Shown: positions 34,450 through 44,483 of the stretch, piece after piece
Position numbering within the stretch: the first letter of the stretch is position 1
Layout: every line of letters starts with the position of its first letter
The notes under the pieces: model-generated
Told to the model about the DNA's origin: nothing
The model's database searches: none
The model's input: the letters and a program-made list of their open reading frames with translations, nothing else
DNA from: Chitinophaga chungangae
GTDB taxonomy: Bacteria > Bacteroidota > Bacteroidia > Chitinophagales > Chitinophagaceae
Reading direction: 5' to 3'
DNA length: 64,000 bases
Assembly (NCBI RefSeq): GCF_017742215.1
Contig: NZ_JAGHKP010000001.1
Span: 1,674,001-1,738,000 of the forward strand
Made by a program: the position numbers and the translations under genes

Positions 34450-35472
34450 TTAAAGTGTGGCGCGCGGCGAAAGATCGAACGTTTTCGCCAGCAGCCGGAA
34501 CGATTCCATTCTTTCTTCCGCGTTCTCTGTCATGGTGCTGATCACGACCTCGTTCACGCCGTAAGTTTCGCACATCTTCCCGATCTTTTCTTTCATCTGT
34601 TTTGGCGTGCCGGCGATCATCCTGCCGCGGTTGTAATTGATCCGCAGCTGTTCGTCCGGCATGTATTCGATAGCGGCGATCTCTTCGTAGGAAGGAAGCG
34701 GCGTATCGCGGCCGCGCTCGATGTTGAGAATGCGGTAATCCATGATGGTGAGCCACCTGTCCACCAGCTCTTCGCTTTCGGAGCAGAAGCCGAATATGCC
34801 GACGTTGGCGAGCGGTTCGGCGAGGGTGGGCGAAGGCCTGAAACGTTCGCGGTAACTTGCAACGGTTTCGGGGCCGCCGTTGGGATTGATGAATTGCGCG
34901 AAAGAAAGCGCCGCGCCGAAATGCGCCGCAATGACGGCGCTGCCGCCGCTGGAAGTGAGCAGCCACATGGGCGGGGCGGTAGCGGCCTGCGGGAAGGCTT
35001 TTACTTTTTCATAGATGCTGCCCGGCGGCGCCGCGTCTGTAAGGAAGTGCTGCAGGTCAACCAGCTGCTGCACAAAATCCTGTTCGCTGAAAGTGTTCTG
35101 CGGGTTCAGCAGGCGGGCGGTAAGGCGGTCGCCCCCGGGCGCGCGGCCGATGCCGAGGTCGATGCGGCCGGGAAACAATGCTTCCAGCATCCTGAAATTC
35201 TCCGCTACCTTAAGCGAACTGTGATTGGGCAACATGATGCCGGCGGCGCCGAGGCGGATGTGCTGCGTTTCCGCCCCGAGGAAGGCCATCAGCACTTCCG
35301 GCGTGGTGCCGGCGATGTTGGCGATGTTGTGGTGCTCAGATACCCAGAAGCGTTCGTATCCCAGGCTGTCTGCCAGGCGGGCGAGGGATTTGGTTTCCAG
35401 CAGGGTTTCTCTTGTAGTGCTGCCGTTTCTGACAACGGATTGGTCCAGCACGCTTAATTTAATCTTACTCAT
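34450..35472 (-). CDS. LLM-class flavin-dependent oxidoreductase (luciferase-like)
   Basis: A 340-residue TIM-barrel monooxygenase-like protein. Family signatures are the N-terminal LSVLDQS, the ERFWVSEHHN motif, IRLGAAGIMLPNHSSLKVAE and the RIDLGIGRAPGGD motif. These flavin or F420-linked enzymes oxidise small organics; members of this MsnO8/YhbW-like subgroup have no defined substrate. The ATG at 35472 is used because GGAGAAAG lies upstream; an ATG 6 codons earlier is possible. Single gene, divergent from the sigma factor. Confidence 0.88.
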   Translation of the reverse strand: MSKIKLSVLDQSVVRNGSTTRETLLETKSLARLADSLGYERFWVSEHHNIANIAGTTPEVLMAFLGAETQHIRLGAAGIMLPNHSSLKVAENFRMLEALFPGRIDLGIGRAPGGDRLTARLLNPQNTFSEQDFVQQLVDLQHFLTDAAPPGSIYEKVKAFPQAATAPPMWLLTSSGGSAVIAAHFGAALSFAQFINPNGGPETVASYRERFRPSPTLAEPLANVGIFGFCSESEELVDRWLTIMDYRILNIERGRDTPLPSYEEIAAIEYMPDEQLRINYNRGRMIAGTPKQMKEKIGKMCETYGVNEVVISTMTENAEERMESFRLLAKTFDLSPRATL

Positions 35473-35535
35473 CGTTTTATCTTTCTCCATTATAAAGATA
35501 CGAAAGGCTGGAATAAACGTATAAATGCCACTTGA

Positions 35536-35566
35536 TTTGCTGATTTCCTGAAAATAATTAGATTTA
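35536..35566 (+). promoter_or_regulatory. Predicted promoter of the glycan-utilisation locus
   Basis: TTTG at 35536-35539, 19 bases, then TAGATTTA at 35559-35566 (7 of 8 to TANNTTTG). ATG of the sigma-factor gene follows 55 bases later. Confidence 0.5.
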
Positions 35567-35621
35567 CAGTTACAACTTACCTGGATTTCAGACAGGCCAA
35601 ACCAAAATCAAAGGGATCGTT

Positions 35622-36215
35622 ATGGGTAGTAATCTATCCGGCAAGGAACTGCTGGAACGGATGAAACGGGGAGACGAAGATGCTTTCACCTCGGTTTACC
35701 GTCAGTATCACCCTTCGCTTTATGTATTTATTCTACGTTATTGCAAGATTCCGTCCCTGGCGGAAGATCTTGTGCATGATGTCTTTTTGAAGATCTGGGA
35801 GATCCGGGAACGGATCGATCCCGAACGCCCTTTCTCCGCTTATCTTTACAAAATCACCCGCAACCACGTATTTAAGACCTTGCAGAAAGCGGCTACAGAC
35901 CGTGTTCTGCGCGATCAGATCCTTGCCAGGCTCGATACCGGCGATGCCGTTCCGGCCGAACAGCTGGTAGACACCAAGGAATACGACCGCCTTTTCCACG
36001 AAGCCCTCAACCAGATGCCGCCCCAGCGGCTCAACGTATTCCGCCTCTGCCGCCAGGAAGGCCGCACTTACGACGAAGCGGCCGAGATCCTCGGTATTTC
36101 CCGCAACGCCGTGAAAAAACACATGGTGCTCAGCATGCGTTTTATCCACGATTATGTGTTCCGTTACGGCGGCGTAACCCTCTTCCTCACCCTGTTCCAA
36201 AAAAATATTTTCTGA
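35622..36215 (+). CDS. ECF RNA polymerase sigma factor (SusC/FecR-linked type)
   Basis: A 197-residue sigma-70 family factor of the Bacteroidota ECF group. The sigma-2 region (about 22-90; SLAEDLVHDVFLKIWE) and sigma-4 region (about 130-180; RTYDEAAEILGISRNAVKKHM) are both complete. It lies 66 bases upstream of a FecR-type anti-sigma gene and then SusC with an STN domain: the classical trans-envelope relay in which substrate-loaded SusC signals through FecR to free the sigma factor, which then induces the locus. Confidence 0.93.
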   Translation: MGSNLSGKELLERMKRGDEDAFTSVYRQYHPSLYVFILRYCKIPSLAEDLVHDVFLKIWEIRERIDPERPFSAYLYKITRNHVFKTLQKAATDRVLRDQILARLDTGDAVPAEQLVDTKEYDRLFHEALNQMPPQRLNVFRLCRQEGRTYDEAAEILGISRNAVKKHMVLSMRFIHDYVFRYGGVTLFLTLFQKNIF

Positions 36216-36281
36216 CGGAGGTACCCTGTTTTTATTTTCCGGGATATTATATCCAGGTACACACGAAACCGTACCGGTTAT

Positions 36282-37442
36282 ATGCCACATTCCACGGACC
36301 CACAAGAGCAATTGCTGCAACGTTACCTGGACGGTAAATGCACCCCGGCGGAAGCCCGGGAGCTGATGTCCTGGCTTCAGTCCAACGGCCGCCACAAGGC
36401 CCTTCTGCAGCAAATGCAGGAAGAGTTCTCACAGGCGTTTGCCAGCAAGCCCTCAATAGACCCGGAAATAAGCGACCGCATGGAGGCCCGCCTGCTGCAG
36501 CATATCGGCGCGCCGAAAGTGGTGCGCATGCCCCGCCGCCGCATCTGGCTGGTTGCGGCTTCCGTGGCCGTGCTGATAACCGCGGGCGTGTTGTACCTGC
36601 TCACCCGCGAAATTTCCCGGCAACCGCCACTTGCTTCACAAACTAAGATCATAGCGCCCAAAGACATTGCGCCGGGCAGCTCCAAAGCCGTGCTTACGCT
36701 GGCAGACGGCAGCACCGTAACGCTGGACAGCGCGGGCAACCAGGTGATCCACCAGGGTCAGACGTTAGTGCAGCTCAACAACGGCAGGCTGGAATACGAA
36801 GCAGACGATATCGGCCCGGCTGTAGGTTACAACACTTTATCGGTGCCGCGCGGCGGCCAGTTTACCATTGTACTGCCCGATGGAAGCCGCGTATGGCTTA
36901 ACTCCGCGTCGAAACTCCGTTACCCCACCGCGTTTGGCGGCGAGCGCAGGCTGGTGGAGCTGGAAGGGCAGGGGTATTTCGACGTGAAAAAAGATGCGGA
37001 GCATCCCTTCATCGTAAAAACAAAAAGCCTGGACGTGGAAGTGCTGGGCACCGGTTTCGATGTGATGGCATATGCGGACGAGCACTCCATCAACACAACA
37101 TTGGTGGAAGGAGCGGTGAGGGTGAAAGACGTGATGCTGAAACCGGGGCAGCAGGCGAGGATGGAATATTCCACCGGCTGCATTTATGTAGAGCCTGCTG
37201 ACATCCAGCAGGTGATCGCATGGAAAACCGGTTTCTTCGAGTTCGACAACGCCCGGCTGGCAGACATCATGCGGCAGGCGGCGCGCTGGTACGACATCGA
37301 TGTGGTGATGAACGAAAAGGGAACGGGAAAAGCCTACGGCGGGCGTATCAGCCGCAATCTTCCGTTATCAGAGCTTTTAAATATGCTGGAGGCCAGCGGC
37401 GCCAGGTTTAATCTTCAGGGACGTAAACTGACCGTAGAATAG
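36282..37442 (+). CDS. FecR-family anti-sigma factor
   Basis: A 386-residue inner-membrane protein: cytoplasmic anti-sigma part (about 1-85), one membrane helix (about 88-107), then the periplasmic FecR domain (about 180-290; VPRGGQF, LPDGSRVWLNS, F-VKT-SLDVEVLGT-F) and a C-terminal DUF4974/secretin-like domain (about 310-386) that contacts the STN domain of SusC. Context between sigma factor and SusC matches this role exactly. Confidence 0.94.
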   Translation: MPHSTDPQEQLLQRYLDGKCTPAEARELMSWLQSNGRHKALLQQMQEEFSQAFASKPSIDPEISDRMEARLLQHIGAPKVVRMPRRRIWLVAASVAVLITAGVLYLLTREISRQPPLASQTKIIAPKDIAPGSSKAVLTLADGSTVTLDSAGNQVIHQGQTLVQLNNGRLEYEADDIGPAVGYNTLSVPRGGQFTIVLPDGSRVWLNSASKLRYPTAFGGERRLVELEGQGYFDVKKDAEHPFIVKTKSLDVEVLGTGFDVMAYADEHSINTTLVEGAVRVKDVMLKPGQQARMEYSTGCIYVEPADIQQVIAWKTGFFEFDNARLADIMRQAARWYDIDVVMNEKGTGKAYGGRISRNLPLSELLNMLEASGARFNLQGRKLTVE

Positions 37443-37657
37443 GACGGCAAACAGACTGTGCATTTTTAAATTATCCACGTACCATAAACTAAACTAAACT
37501 AAACACACTCGTTATGAAAAAATCCACTACCAGCTAACCGGGCATTTAACCCGTAAAAAAACCGGAAGCGCTTGCAACACTCCCGGCAATAAGAATGGGT
37601 TATACCGACATCAGTCTTCAGAACTTATATCTCGTAATTCCCAAACACTACAAAAGT
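37443..37657 (+). promoter_or_regulatory. Leader of the SusC gene with tandem TAAAC repeats and a 7-residue open frame
   Basis: Four perfect TAAAC copies (37485-37504) are followed by a mini-frame ATG to TAA (37514-37537, coding MKKSTTS), then a small CGGG/CCCG hairpin and A-rich spacer. The arrangement suggests a translated leader or a regulated 5' region. It may be only the remains of an older start, so this is a structural note, not a proven element. Confidence 0.35.
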
Positions 37658-40600
37658 ATGAAATTTAACTTTAGTGGCGGAGATTCCTTTGCCCGGAACC
37701 CGGCCCCGTTTTACCACGCTTTCATCGGTTTTTTAGGGATCGGTAAGAAGCGGGACGCATTCAGTAAATTCTACTTGGTTATGAAACTCACCACCTTTTT
37801 GCTGCTCGTTGCCTGCCTGCAAATCAGCGCAAAGGGCTTCTCGCAGCAGATCACGCTTAAGGAAAGGAATGCTCCCCTGAAAAAGGTGCTGAAAGAAATA
37901 GCCCGCCAGGCCGGGATCTCCATCGTATACGACGAAAGCCTGCTGGCTAAAACCAGCAAGGTGAACATTGATATAAAAGACATGCCGGTGAAGCAGGCCA
38001 TGAACATGCTGCTGCTCAACCAGCCCGTTTCTTTCGTCATTGAAGGCCAGAAAATACTGATACAGCCTATGCCCGCCGATGTGAAGCCCCTTGCCGCGGA
38101 CACGGCCATCACCGTTTCCGGCCGGGTAACCACCGATTCCGGCGAACCGCTTCCCGGGGCTACCGTACGCGTAAGCGGCACCAACACAGGCACTTCTACG
38201 GATGCGGACGGCCGTTATTCGCTGAAGGTGCCCGGTAAAAATTCCACGCTGGTGTTCAGCATTCTCGGTTATACCACCAAAACGCTGGCGTTCAGCGGTT
38301 CTTCCCTTAACGCGCAGCTCACGCTTTCCGAAACCGCGCTTACCGAAACGGTGGTAGTGGGTTACGGCACACAGAAAAAAGCGGTGGTAACAGGCGCTAT
38401 TTCCAGCGTTCGCGCCAAAGACCTCGAAGGCATGCCCATCAACCGCATCGAGCAGGCGCTGCAGGGCCGCACTTCCGGCGTAACCATCGCTTCCAACTCC
38501 GGCCAGCCCGGTTCCGCCGCTACCGTTCGTGTGCGCGGCATCACCACTTTCAACAACAACAACCCGCTGTGGGTGGTAGACGGTGTTGTGGTAGACAATG
38601 GCGGCATCGGTTACCTGAACCAGAACGACATCGAATCCATCCAGGTGCTGAAAGACGCCGCTTCACAAGCCATCTACGGCGCCCGCGCGGCTTCCGGCGT
38701 AATACTGGTGACCACCAAAAAAGGAAAGGCCGGCAAACTCACCATCAGCTACAACGGCTACTACGGCACCTCCGCACCCGCCCGTAAGCTGGATATGCTC
38801 AATGCCACCGAATATGCCACGCTGCGCAACGAACAGTCCGTGAACGGCGGGGAAGCGCCCCCTTATGCAGATCCCGCTTCGTACGGGCAGGGCACCGACT
38901 GGCAGTCCACCATCTTCAACAACAGCGCAAAGAGAATGAACCACGAGCTGAGCATCAGCGGCGGCAGTGAAAAATCCACTTTTTATACTTCTTTCGGTTA
39001 CCTGGACCAGGAGGGCATTGTAGCGACAGAGATTTCCCGTTACAAACGTTTCAACCTCCGGCTCAATTCCACCTATAAGATCACGCCCTGGCTCACATTC
39101 GGCGAAAACGTAGGTTACGCCTACGATAAATCCATCGGCCTGGGCAATACGAACAGCGAATTCGGCGGCCCGCTCAGTTCCGCCATCAACCTGGACCCGC
39201 TTACGCCCGTCGTGGAAACAGATCCTACCAAACTGGCGGCGCCTCCTTATGTGGCAGGCGGCTCGCGTTTGAGAAGAGACGCGCAGGGCCGTGTGTACGG
39301 CATTTCCACGCCGGTAGGGCAGGAAATGACGAACCCGCTCGCGTATATCTCTACCCGGCTGGGCAACTACGGCTGGTCGCACAACGCGGTAGGCAACGTA
39401 TACCTCGAAGCGGAGCCGGTCAAAGGACTGCGCCTCCGTTCCACCCTCGGCGCCAAAGTAGCCTTCTGGGGCAGCGAATCATTTACGCCGGCCTTTCACC
39501 TGAACAGTTCCAACAGCCCGACCAACAACTCCTTCGCACGTTCCAGCAACTCAATGTTCAACTATAACTTCGAGAACACGGTGTCTTATTCAAAAGATAT
39601 CAACGAGCACAGCTTTACCGTGCTGGTAGGGCAGGGCGCTTATATGGACAACCGTTCGCGCAGCAGCTCCGTTACGTTCCTGAACGTGGCCGCGCAAACA
39701 TTCGCGGAAGCGTCCATGAACTATAAAGTGACCAACCCCAACCGTCAGTCCGACGGCAGCGAAGGCGTGGAGCATACGATCTCCTCACTGTTCACGCGTA
39801 TCAATTATGCTTACGACGAAAAATATCTCGTGGAAGGCATTCTCCGCCGCGACGGTTCAAGCCGTTTCGGCGCGAACAACAAATACGGCGTTTTTCCCTC
39901 GTTCTCGCTGGGATGGGTGCCCACAAGGGAATCTTTCTGGCCGCAGAACAATGTGATAGACATGCTGAAGATCCGCGGCGGTTACGGCGTTGTGGGCAAC
40001 GATAATATCGGCGATGGCGCTTACCTGGCTACGATCGGCGCGGGGCGCAACTATACCGTGGGAAACAACGACGAATCGCAGGTGGGCGCAAGCCCCAACG
40101 CACCGGCCAATCCCGATCTTAAATGGGAAGAAACCCGCCAGGCGAACGTTGGTTTTGAAGCCCTGCTGTTCAAAGACTTTACCGTGGAATTTGACTGGTA
40201 CAAAAAAATGTCGAAAGACATCCTGATGTACCCGGACATTCCCTGGTACATGGGCGCAGCGGGCAACCCGGCGGACAACGTAGGCAGCATGGAGAACAGG
40301 GGCGTTGAGCTGGCGTTGGGATACCGCAAAAACTTCGGCGAATTTGAACTGAACGTCGGCGGCAACGTAAGCTATACCAAAAACGAAGTAACCTATATCG
40401 GCGACAACGTGAAGTTCATCACCGTTGGCCAGGCTTCGTTCCAGACCATGAGCGCCATTACCCGCACCGAAGTAGGCCAGCCTTTTAACGCGTTCTACAT
40501 GTACAAAACCATGGGCGTTTTCCAGAACCAGGCTGAAATTGACGCATATGTAGGCAAAGGCGGTCAGAAGATCCAGCCGAACGCCAAACCGGGCGATTTC

Positions 40601-41149
40601 CGCTGGCAGGACCGTGACGGCGACGGCGCCATCACCGAAGCCGACCGCGATTACATCGGCAACCCCACGCCTAACTGGACGTACGGCATGACGCTGAACG
40701 CTGCTTACAAAGGGTTCGACCTCGTTGTGTTCGCACAGGGCGCGGCCGGCAACCAGATCTTCCAGGGCCTGCGAAGGCTGGACATCATGAACGCCAACTG
40801 GCAGCGCAAAACGCTCGGCCGCTGGACCGGCGAAGGTTCCACCAACGATTACCCGCGCCTTTCCACCAAAGACCCGAATAAAAATTTCACCAACCCTTCA
40901 GACTTCTACCTGGAAGACGGCGATTACTGGCGCCTGAAAGTGCTGCAGATCGGTTATACGCTTCCTTCACGCCTCGTGAACAAAGCAGGGTTTGAACGTG
41001 TGCGCGTGCACGTGATGAGCGAAAACCTGGTCACCTTCACCAAATATACCGGCTACGATCCCGAGATCGGCGGCGGCGTACTCAGCATCGACCGCGGTAT
41101 TTACCCGCAGGCGCGCACCTTTATGGTGGGCCTGAACTTCACCTATTAA
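37658..41149 (+). CDS. SusC/RagA TonB-dependent outer-membrane transporter with STN domain
   Basis: A 1163-residue outer-membrane barrel. From the start MKFNFSGG there is a Bacteroidota-type long signal region with the hydrophobic core at about 42-62, an STN signalling domain (about 64-132), a carboxypeptidase-regulatory-like domain (about 145-225; VSGRVTTDSGEPLPGATV), a TonB box-like stretch and plug (about 230-360; VVGYGTQKKAVVTGAISSV, LQGRTSGV, IYGARAASGVILVTTKKGK) and a 22-strand barrel to the end. It imports oligosaccharide with SusD. The frame extends 21 codons upstream to 37595 but MKFNFSGG is the typical start. Confidence 0.95.
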   Translation: MKFNFSGGDSFARNPAPFYHAFIGFLGIGKKRDAFSKFYLVMKLTTFLLLVACLQISAKGFSQQITLKERNAPLKKVLKEIARQAGISIVYDESLLAKTSKVNIDIKDMPVKQAMNMLLLNQPVSFVIEGQKILIQPMPADVKPLAADTAITVSGRVTTDSGEPLPGATVRVSGTNTGTSTDADGRYSLKVPGKNSTLVFSILGYTTKTLAFSGSSLNAQLTLSETALTETVVVGYGTQKKAVVTGAISSVRAKDLEGMPINRIEQALQGRTSGVTIASNSGQPGSAATVRVRGITTFNNNNPLWVVDGVVVDNGGIGYLNQNDIESIQVLKDAASQAIYGARAASGVILVTTKKGKAGKLTISYNGYYGTSAPARKLDMLNATEYATLRNEQSVNGGEAPPYADPASYGQGTDWQSTIFNNSAKRMNHELSISGGSEKSTFYTSFGYLDQEGIVATEISRYKRFNLRLNSTYKITPWLTFGENVGYAYDKSIGLGNTNSEFGGPLSSAINLDPLTPVVETDPTKLAAPPYVAGGSRLRRDAQGRVYGISTPVGQEMTNPLAYISTRLGNYGWSHNAVGNVYLEAEPVKGLRLRSTLGAKVAFWGSESFTPAFHLNSSNSPTNNSFARSSNSMFNYNFENTVSYSKDINEHSFTVLVGQGAYMDNRSRSSSVTFLNVAAQTFAEASMNYKVTNPNRQSDGSEGVEHTISSLFTRINYAYDEKYLVEGILRRDGSSRFGANNKYGVFPSFSLGWVPTRESFWPQNNVIDMLKIRGGYGVVGNDNIGDGAYLATIGAGRNYTVGNNDESQVGASPNAPANPDLKWEETRQANVGFEALLFKDFTVEFDWYKKMSKDILMYPDIPWYMGAAGNPADNVGSMENRGVELALGYRKNFGEFELNVGGNVSYTKNEVTYIGDNVKFITVGQASFQTMSAITRTEVGQPFNAFYMYKTMGVFQNQAEIDAYVGKGGQKIQPNAKPGDFRWQDRDGDGAITEADRDYIGNPTPNWTYGMTLNAAYKGFDLVVFAQGAAGNQIFQGLRRLDIMNANWQRKTLGRWTGEGSTNDYPRLSTKDPNKNFTNPSDFYLEDGDYWRLKVLQIGYTLPSRLVNKAGFERVRVHVMSENLVTFTKYTGYDPEIGGGVLSIDRGIYPQARTFMVGLNFTY

Positions 41150-41161
41150 TGATTAAAGCTG

Positions 41162-42718
41162 ATGAAAATGACACAAAAATATTTTCCGATCATATTCGCG
41201 CTGGCTGGTGGCATTACCTTGTTTGGCGCTTGTAAGGACAGTTACCTCGAAGCAGATCTGAAAGGAACCGACCTTGAAACGAATTTCTATAAAGACGAAG
41301 CCCAGGCTAAACAGGGACTGGTGGCTATTTACGACGTGGTTGGCTGGCAGGGCAACGGGTATGTGACGCGTGAAGGCATGGCGAATGCCGCCAGCGACGA
41401 CCAGCTGGCAGGCGGCGGCGGCCCCAGCGACATCAACGATCTACAGGTGGTGACCAAATGGACGCTTACCCCGGAGATAGGCCCGCACAACGAGCTTTGG
41501 CGTAAAGGGTACTCAGGGATCTTCCGTGCGAACAAACTGCTGGAAAAACTGCCCGACGTGCCCATGAGCGAAACCAACAAAGCGCGTTTCGCCGCGGAAG
41601 CAAAATTCCTGCGCGGGTATTTTTATTTCGACCTGGTGCGCATGTTCGAAAACATCCCGCTGATCCTCAGGCCGCTCACTACCAGCGAAATGCGTGAAGT
41701 GCCCCAGGCCGATCCCGCAGAAGTGTGGAAACAGATCGAAGACGATATTAAAGCCGCTATTGCAGAGCCTACGCTGCCGGACCGCATTACCGATGTGCCG
41801 GACAAAGGCCGCGTAACCAAAGGCACCGCGCATGCCATGCTCGGCAAAGTATACCTGTACCAGAAAAAATGGGCAGCCGCCGCCGCGGAATTTGCGCTGG
41901 TGAACGGGCCTACGCCCGGGCAGCCGAGCCCGACCTACGGTTACCAGCTTGTGGCCAATTTCGCCGATCTTTTTAAATCGCAGGTACAGTATAAATACAA
42001 CAGCGAATCCATTTTCGAGATCGGTTACAACTCAACGTCGCAGGGCGGCTGGGGATGCGTATCCTGCACGGAAGGCAATGTGCTCAACATCATGGTTGGC
42101 CCCCGCGGTTATGCGCCCAGCGCGGGTGCGCCGGATTATGTTTCCGGCTGGAGCTTCCTGGTGTTCACCAAAGAATTTTACAACTTCATCCATTTCGACC
42201 CCCGTTTTAAAGCCACCGTTGCCGACCTGGACAGCCTGGAGAAAAATAACCTCGCCAAATACGAAAAAGGTCATGACAATACCGGTTATTTCCTGGAAAA
42301 ATATGCCGGCCGTATTTCCAACGCCACCACCACCGGCGGAACGAGAGAGCTGAACTTCCCGCAGAACAAATACGACATCCGCCTGGCGGATACCTACCTG
42401 ATGGAAGCGGAAGCGCTCGTAATGGGCGGCCAAAGCGGCGGCGCGGGCTCGCGCGCCTACGCGCTGATGAACGCCGTGCGCGACAGGGTGGGGCTTGGCC
42501 CGAGAGATGCGACCATCGACAATATTTTTGAAGAAAGAAGGCTCGAGTTCGCCGGGGAAGGCATCCGCTTCTTCGACCTGATCCGCACGGGCAGGGCAAC
42601 GGCAGCGCTCGCGGGCCGCGGGTTCGACCCGAACAAACACTATGTGTTCCCCATCCCGTTCCGCGACTTGCAGAGCACTAAAATGGAACAGAACAAAGAA
42701 TGGGGAGGCACCAAATAA
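41162..42718 (+). CDS. SusD/RagB outer-membrane glycan-binding lipoprotein
   Basis: A 518-residue lipoprotein (lipobox LFGAC, C24) of the SusD/RagB TPR-like fold: N-terminal YKDEAQAKQGLVAIYD and the later RNAK- and C-terminal RRLEFAGEGIRFFDLIRTG motifs are diagnostic. It forms the lid on SusC at the cell surface and captures glucan fragments. The gene is 12 bases after SusC, so the pair is co-translated or tightly co-transcribed. The four-gene arrangement downstream fits a beta-glucan locus. Confidence 0.95.
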   Translation: MKMTQKYFPIIFALAGGITLFGACKDSYLEADLKGTDLETNFYKDEAQAKQGLVAIYDVVGWQGNGYVTREGMANAASDDQLAGGGGPSDINDLQVVTKWTLTPEIGPHNELWRKGYSGIFRANKLLEKLPDVPMSETNKARFAAEAKFLRGYFYFDLVRMFENIPLILRPLTTSEMREVPQADPAEVWKQIEDDIKAAIAEPTLPDRITDVPDKGRVTKGTAHAMLGKVYLYQKKWAAAAAEFALVNGPTPGQPSPTYGYQLVANFADLFKSQVQYKYNSESIFEIGYNSTSQGGWGCVSCTEGNVLNIMVGPRGYAPSAGAPDYVSGWSFLVFTKEFYNFIHFDPRFKATVADLDSLEKNNLAKYEKGHDNTGYFLEKYAGRISNATTTGGTRELNFPQNKYDIRLADTYLMEAEALVMGGQSGGAGSRAYALMNAVRDRVGLGPRDATIDNIFEERRLEFAGEGIRFFDLIRTGRATAALAGRGFDPNKHYVFPIPFRDLQSTKMEQNKEWGGTK

Positions 42719-42739
42719 TTCATCAAAAATATTGTACCA

Positions 42740-43579
42740 ATGAAATCATTCGCATATATCGTTGCCGCCGCGCTGATGTTCGCGGCGTGCACGCCCGATT
42801 CGGAAGACCTGACGCTGGGCGCTAAACCCGGCACGAGCTTCACCGCAACCGTACTTGCTTCCAATCCCAACAAAGTGGCGCTGAAGAACACTACCACCGG
42901 CGCATTCTCCTATACCTGGTACAACGGCGGGGCTACGCCCGTTTCCTGGAAACATACAGATACGCTCACCTTCAGCAAAAAAGGGGAATACACCGTTTCG
43001 CTGGTAGCCTACGGCGCCGGCGGCTCTTCTTCCGCTTCGCAGAAAGTGACCATCGCGCAGGACATGCCGGGGGTGGATATTCTCAAAGGCGGCAATATGG
43101 AAGCCGGTTCGGAAGCGCACTGGACCATTCTGAACACCGGCGGTCCGCAAACTTCCATTACCTTTACGGGAGGAAAGCTCAAATTCGTGAACCAGCCCGG
43201 CGGCAGCAATGGCGGCATCTACCAGGAACTGACCGTGAAAAAGGACGTTGAATATACCCTTTCCGGCGTGCTGAAAGGCGGCGGGGCAAACGAAACCTGG
43301 TTTGAAGTGATCGTCGGCACCACGGCTCCCACGCAGGGATCGGATTATTCCGGCACCAAAATGAATTCTATCAACACCTGGTCCGGTTGCGGCATCGCGA
43401 ATTTTGAAGGGGAGCTTGCCGCGGTGGGCTGCGACGGCCTGCATAAAGACGGGAAGATCACCTTCGCCACGGCGGGTAAAATATACCTGCTGATCAAAGG
43501 CGGCTGCGGCGGCGCGGGCACTTTCGGCCCGAACGGCATTACCATCGACGACGTCAAATTTGTCGAAGCTATACAATAG
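42740..43579 (+). CDS. PKD-domain surface glycan-binding lipoprotein
   Basis: A 279-residue lipoprotein (lipobox FAAC, C17) with a PKD-like Ig domain (about 30-110; FSYTWYNGG, GEYTVSLVAYG) and a C-terminal jelly roll (about 115-279) with GGIYQELTVKKDVEYTLSG and GITIDDVKFVEA motifs of CBM4/9-type carbohydrate-binding modules. Position after SusD identifies it as a SusE/F-like surface glycan-binding protein (SGBP), feeding glucan to the GH16 and GH30 enzymes next door. Confidence 0.85.
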   Translation: MKSFAYIVAAALMFAACTPDSEDLTLGAKPGTSFTATVLASNPNKVALKNTTTGAFSYTWYNGGATPVSWKHTDTLTFSKKGEYTVSLVAYGAGGSSSASQKVTIAQDMPGVDILKGGNMEAGSEAHWTILNTGGPQTSITFTGGKLKFVNQPGGSNGGIYQELTVKKDVEYTLSGVLKGGGANETWFEVIVGTTAPTQGSDYSGTKMNSINTWSGCGIANFEGELAAVGCDGLHKDGKITFATAGKIYLLIKGGCGGAGTFGPNGITIDDVKFVEAIQ

Positions 43580-43628
43580 TTAACCATGCGGGGCCGGGCT
43601 TCCGGCTCCGCATACTTCCCCTTCCGAT

Positions 43629-44483
43629 ATGAAAACAATACACTACATCCCGGTGCTGCTGCTGGGCATTAACGTACTCGCCTGCGGCGGAAAAAAAGAC
43701 GATCAGGCGCCCCCGCCATATATCCCGCCCACGCCGGTGGATAAAGGCTGGACGTTCGAGACCACGCCCATATGGGCCGATGAGTTCAACTACACCGGCC
43801 TGCCCGACAATACCAAGTGGGGCTACGACACGGGGGGCGGCGGTTGGGGCAACAACGAGCTGCAATACTACACCAGCCGCGAAGAGAACGCCTCGGTCGG
43901 AAACGGGCTGCTCACCATCACCGCGAAAAAAGAAGCTTACCAGAACAGGAACTACACCAGCACCCGCCTCATTTCCAAAGGCAAAGGCGATTTCCTCTAC
44001 GGCCGCTTTGAAGTAAAAGCCAAACTGCCCAAAGGCAAAGGCACCTGGCCCGCCATCTGGATGCTGCCCACAGACTGGGCGTACGGCGACTGGCCCAAAT
44101 CAGGCGAAATAGACATCATGGAACATGTGGGTTACGACCCCAATATGGTGCACATCAGCGTGCATACCGAAGCATACAACCACTCCATCGGCACGCAGAA
44201 AACCAGCAAACGTACGGTGGAAAAAGCAATGGAAGAATTTCATGTGTACCGGGTAGACTGGACGCCCTTCGCCATCCGCGGTTATATCGACGACCAGCTG
44301 CTGTTCACCTTCCAGAACGAAGAGAAAGGTTCCGCCACCTGGCCTTTCGACAAAAAATTCCATTTCCTGCTCAATCTCGCGGTAGGCGGCAACTGGGGCG
44401 GCGCGCAGGGAGTAGACGATTCTATTTTCCCGGCCAGATTCGAGATCGATTACGTGCGGGTTTACAAAATGATCGAAAAATGA
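43629..44483 (+). CDS. GH16 family endo-beta-glucanase (laminarinase-like) lipoprotein
   Basis: A 284-residue lipoprotein (lipobox NVLAC, C19) with a single GH16 jelly roll. The catalytic motif E160-I-D162-I-M-E165 (nucleophile E160, acid/base E165) has the form typical of laminarinases and beta-1,3(4)-glucanases, with W-PAIWMLP before it. It should cleave beta-1,3 (or mixed-link) glucan at the cell surface. Its last codons overlap the next gene by 4 bases, so GH16 and GH30 are translationally coupled. Confidence 0.92.
   Translation: MKTIHYIPVLLLGINVLACGGKKDDQAPPPYIPPTPVDKGWTFETTPIWADEFNYTGLPDNTKWGYDTGGGGWGNNELQYYTSREENASVGNGLLTITAKKEAYQNRNYTSTRLISKGKGDFLYGRFEVKAKLPKGKGTWPAIWMLPTDWAYGDWPKSGEIDIMEHVGYDPNMVHISVHTEAYNHSIGTQKTSKRTVEKAMEEFHVYRVDWTPFAIRGYIDDQLLFTFQNEEKGSATWPFDKKFHFLLNLAVGGNWGGAQGVDDSIFPARFEIDYVRVYKMIEK

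Noticed and set aside
37514..37537. Seven-codon frame MKKSTTS as a real gene
   Set aside because: Too short to support as a gene; kept only as a leader note because its position before SusC is suggestive.
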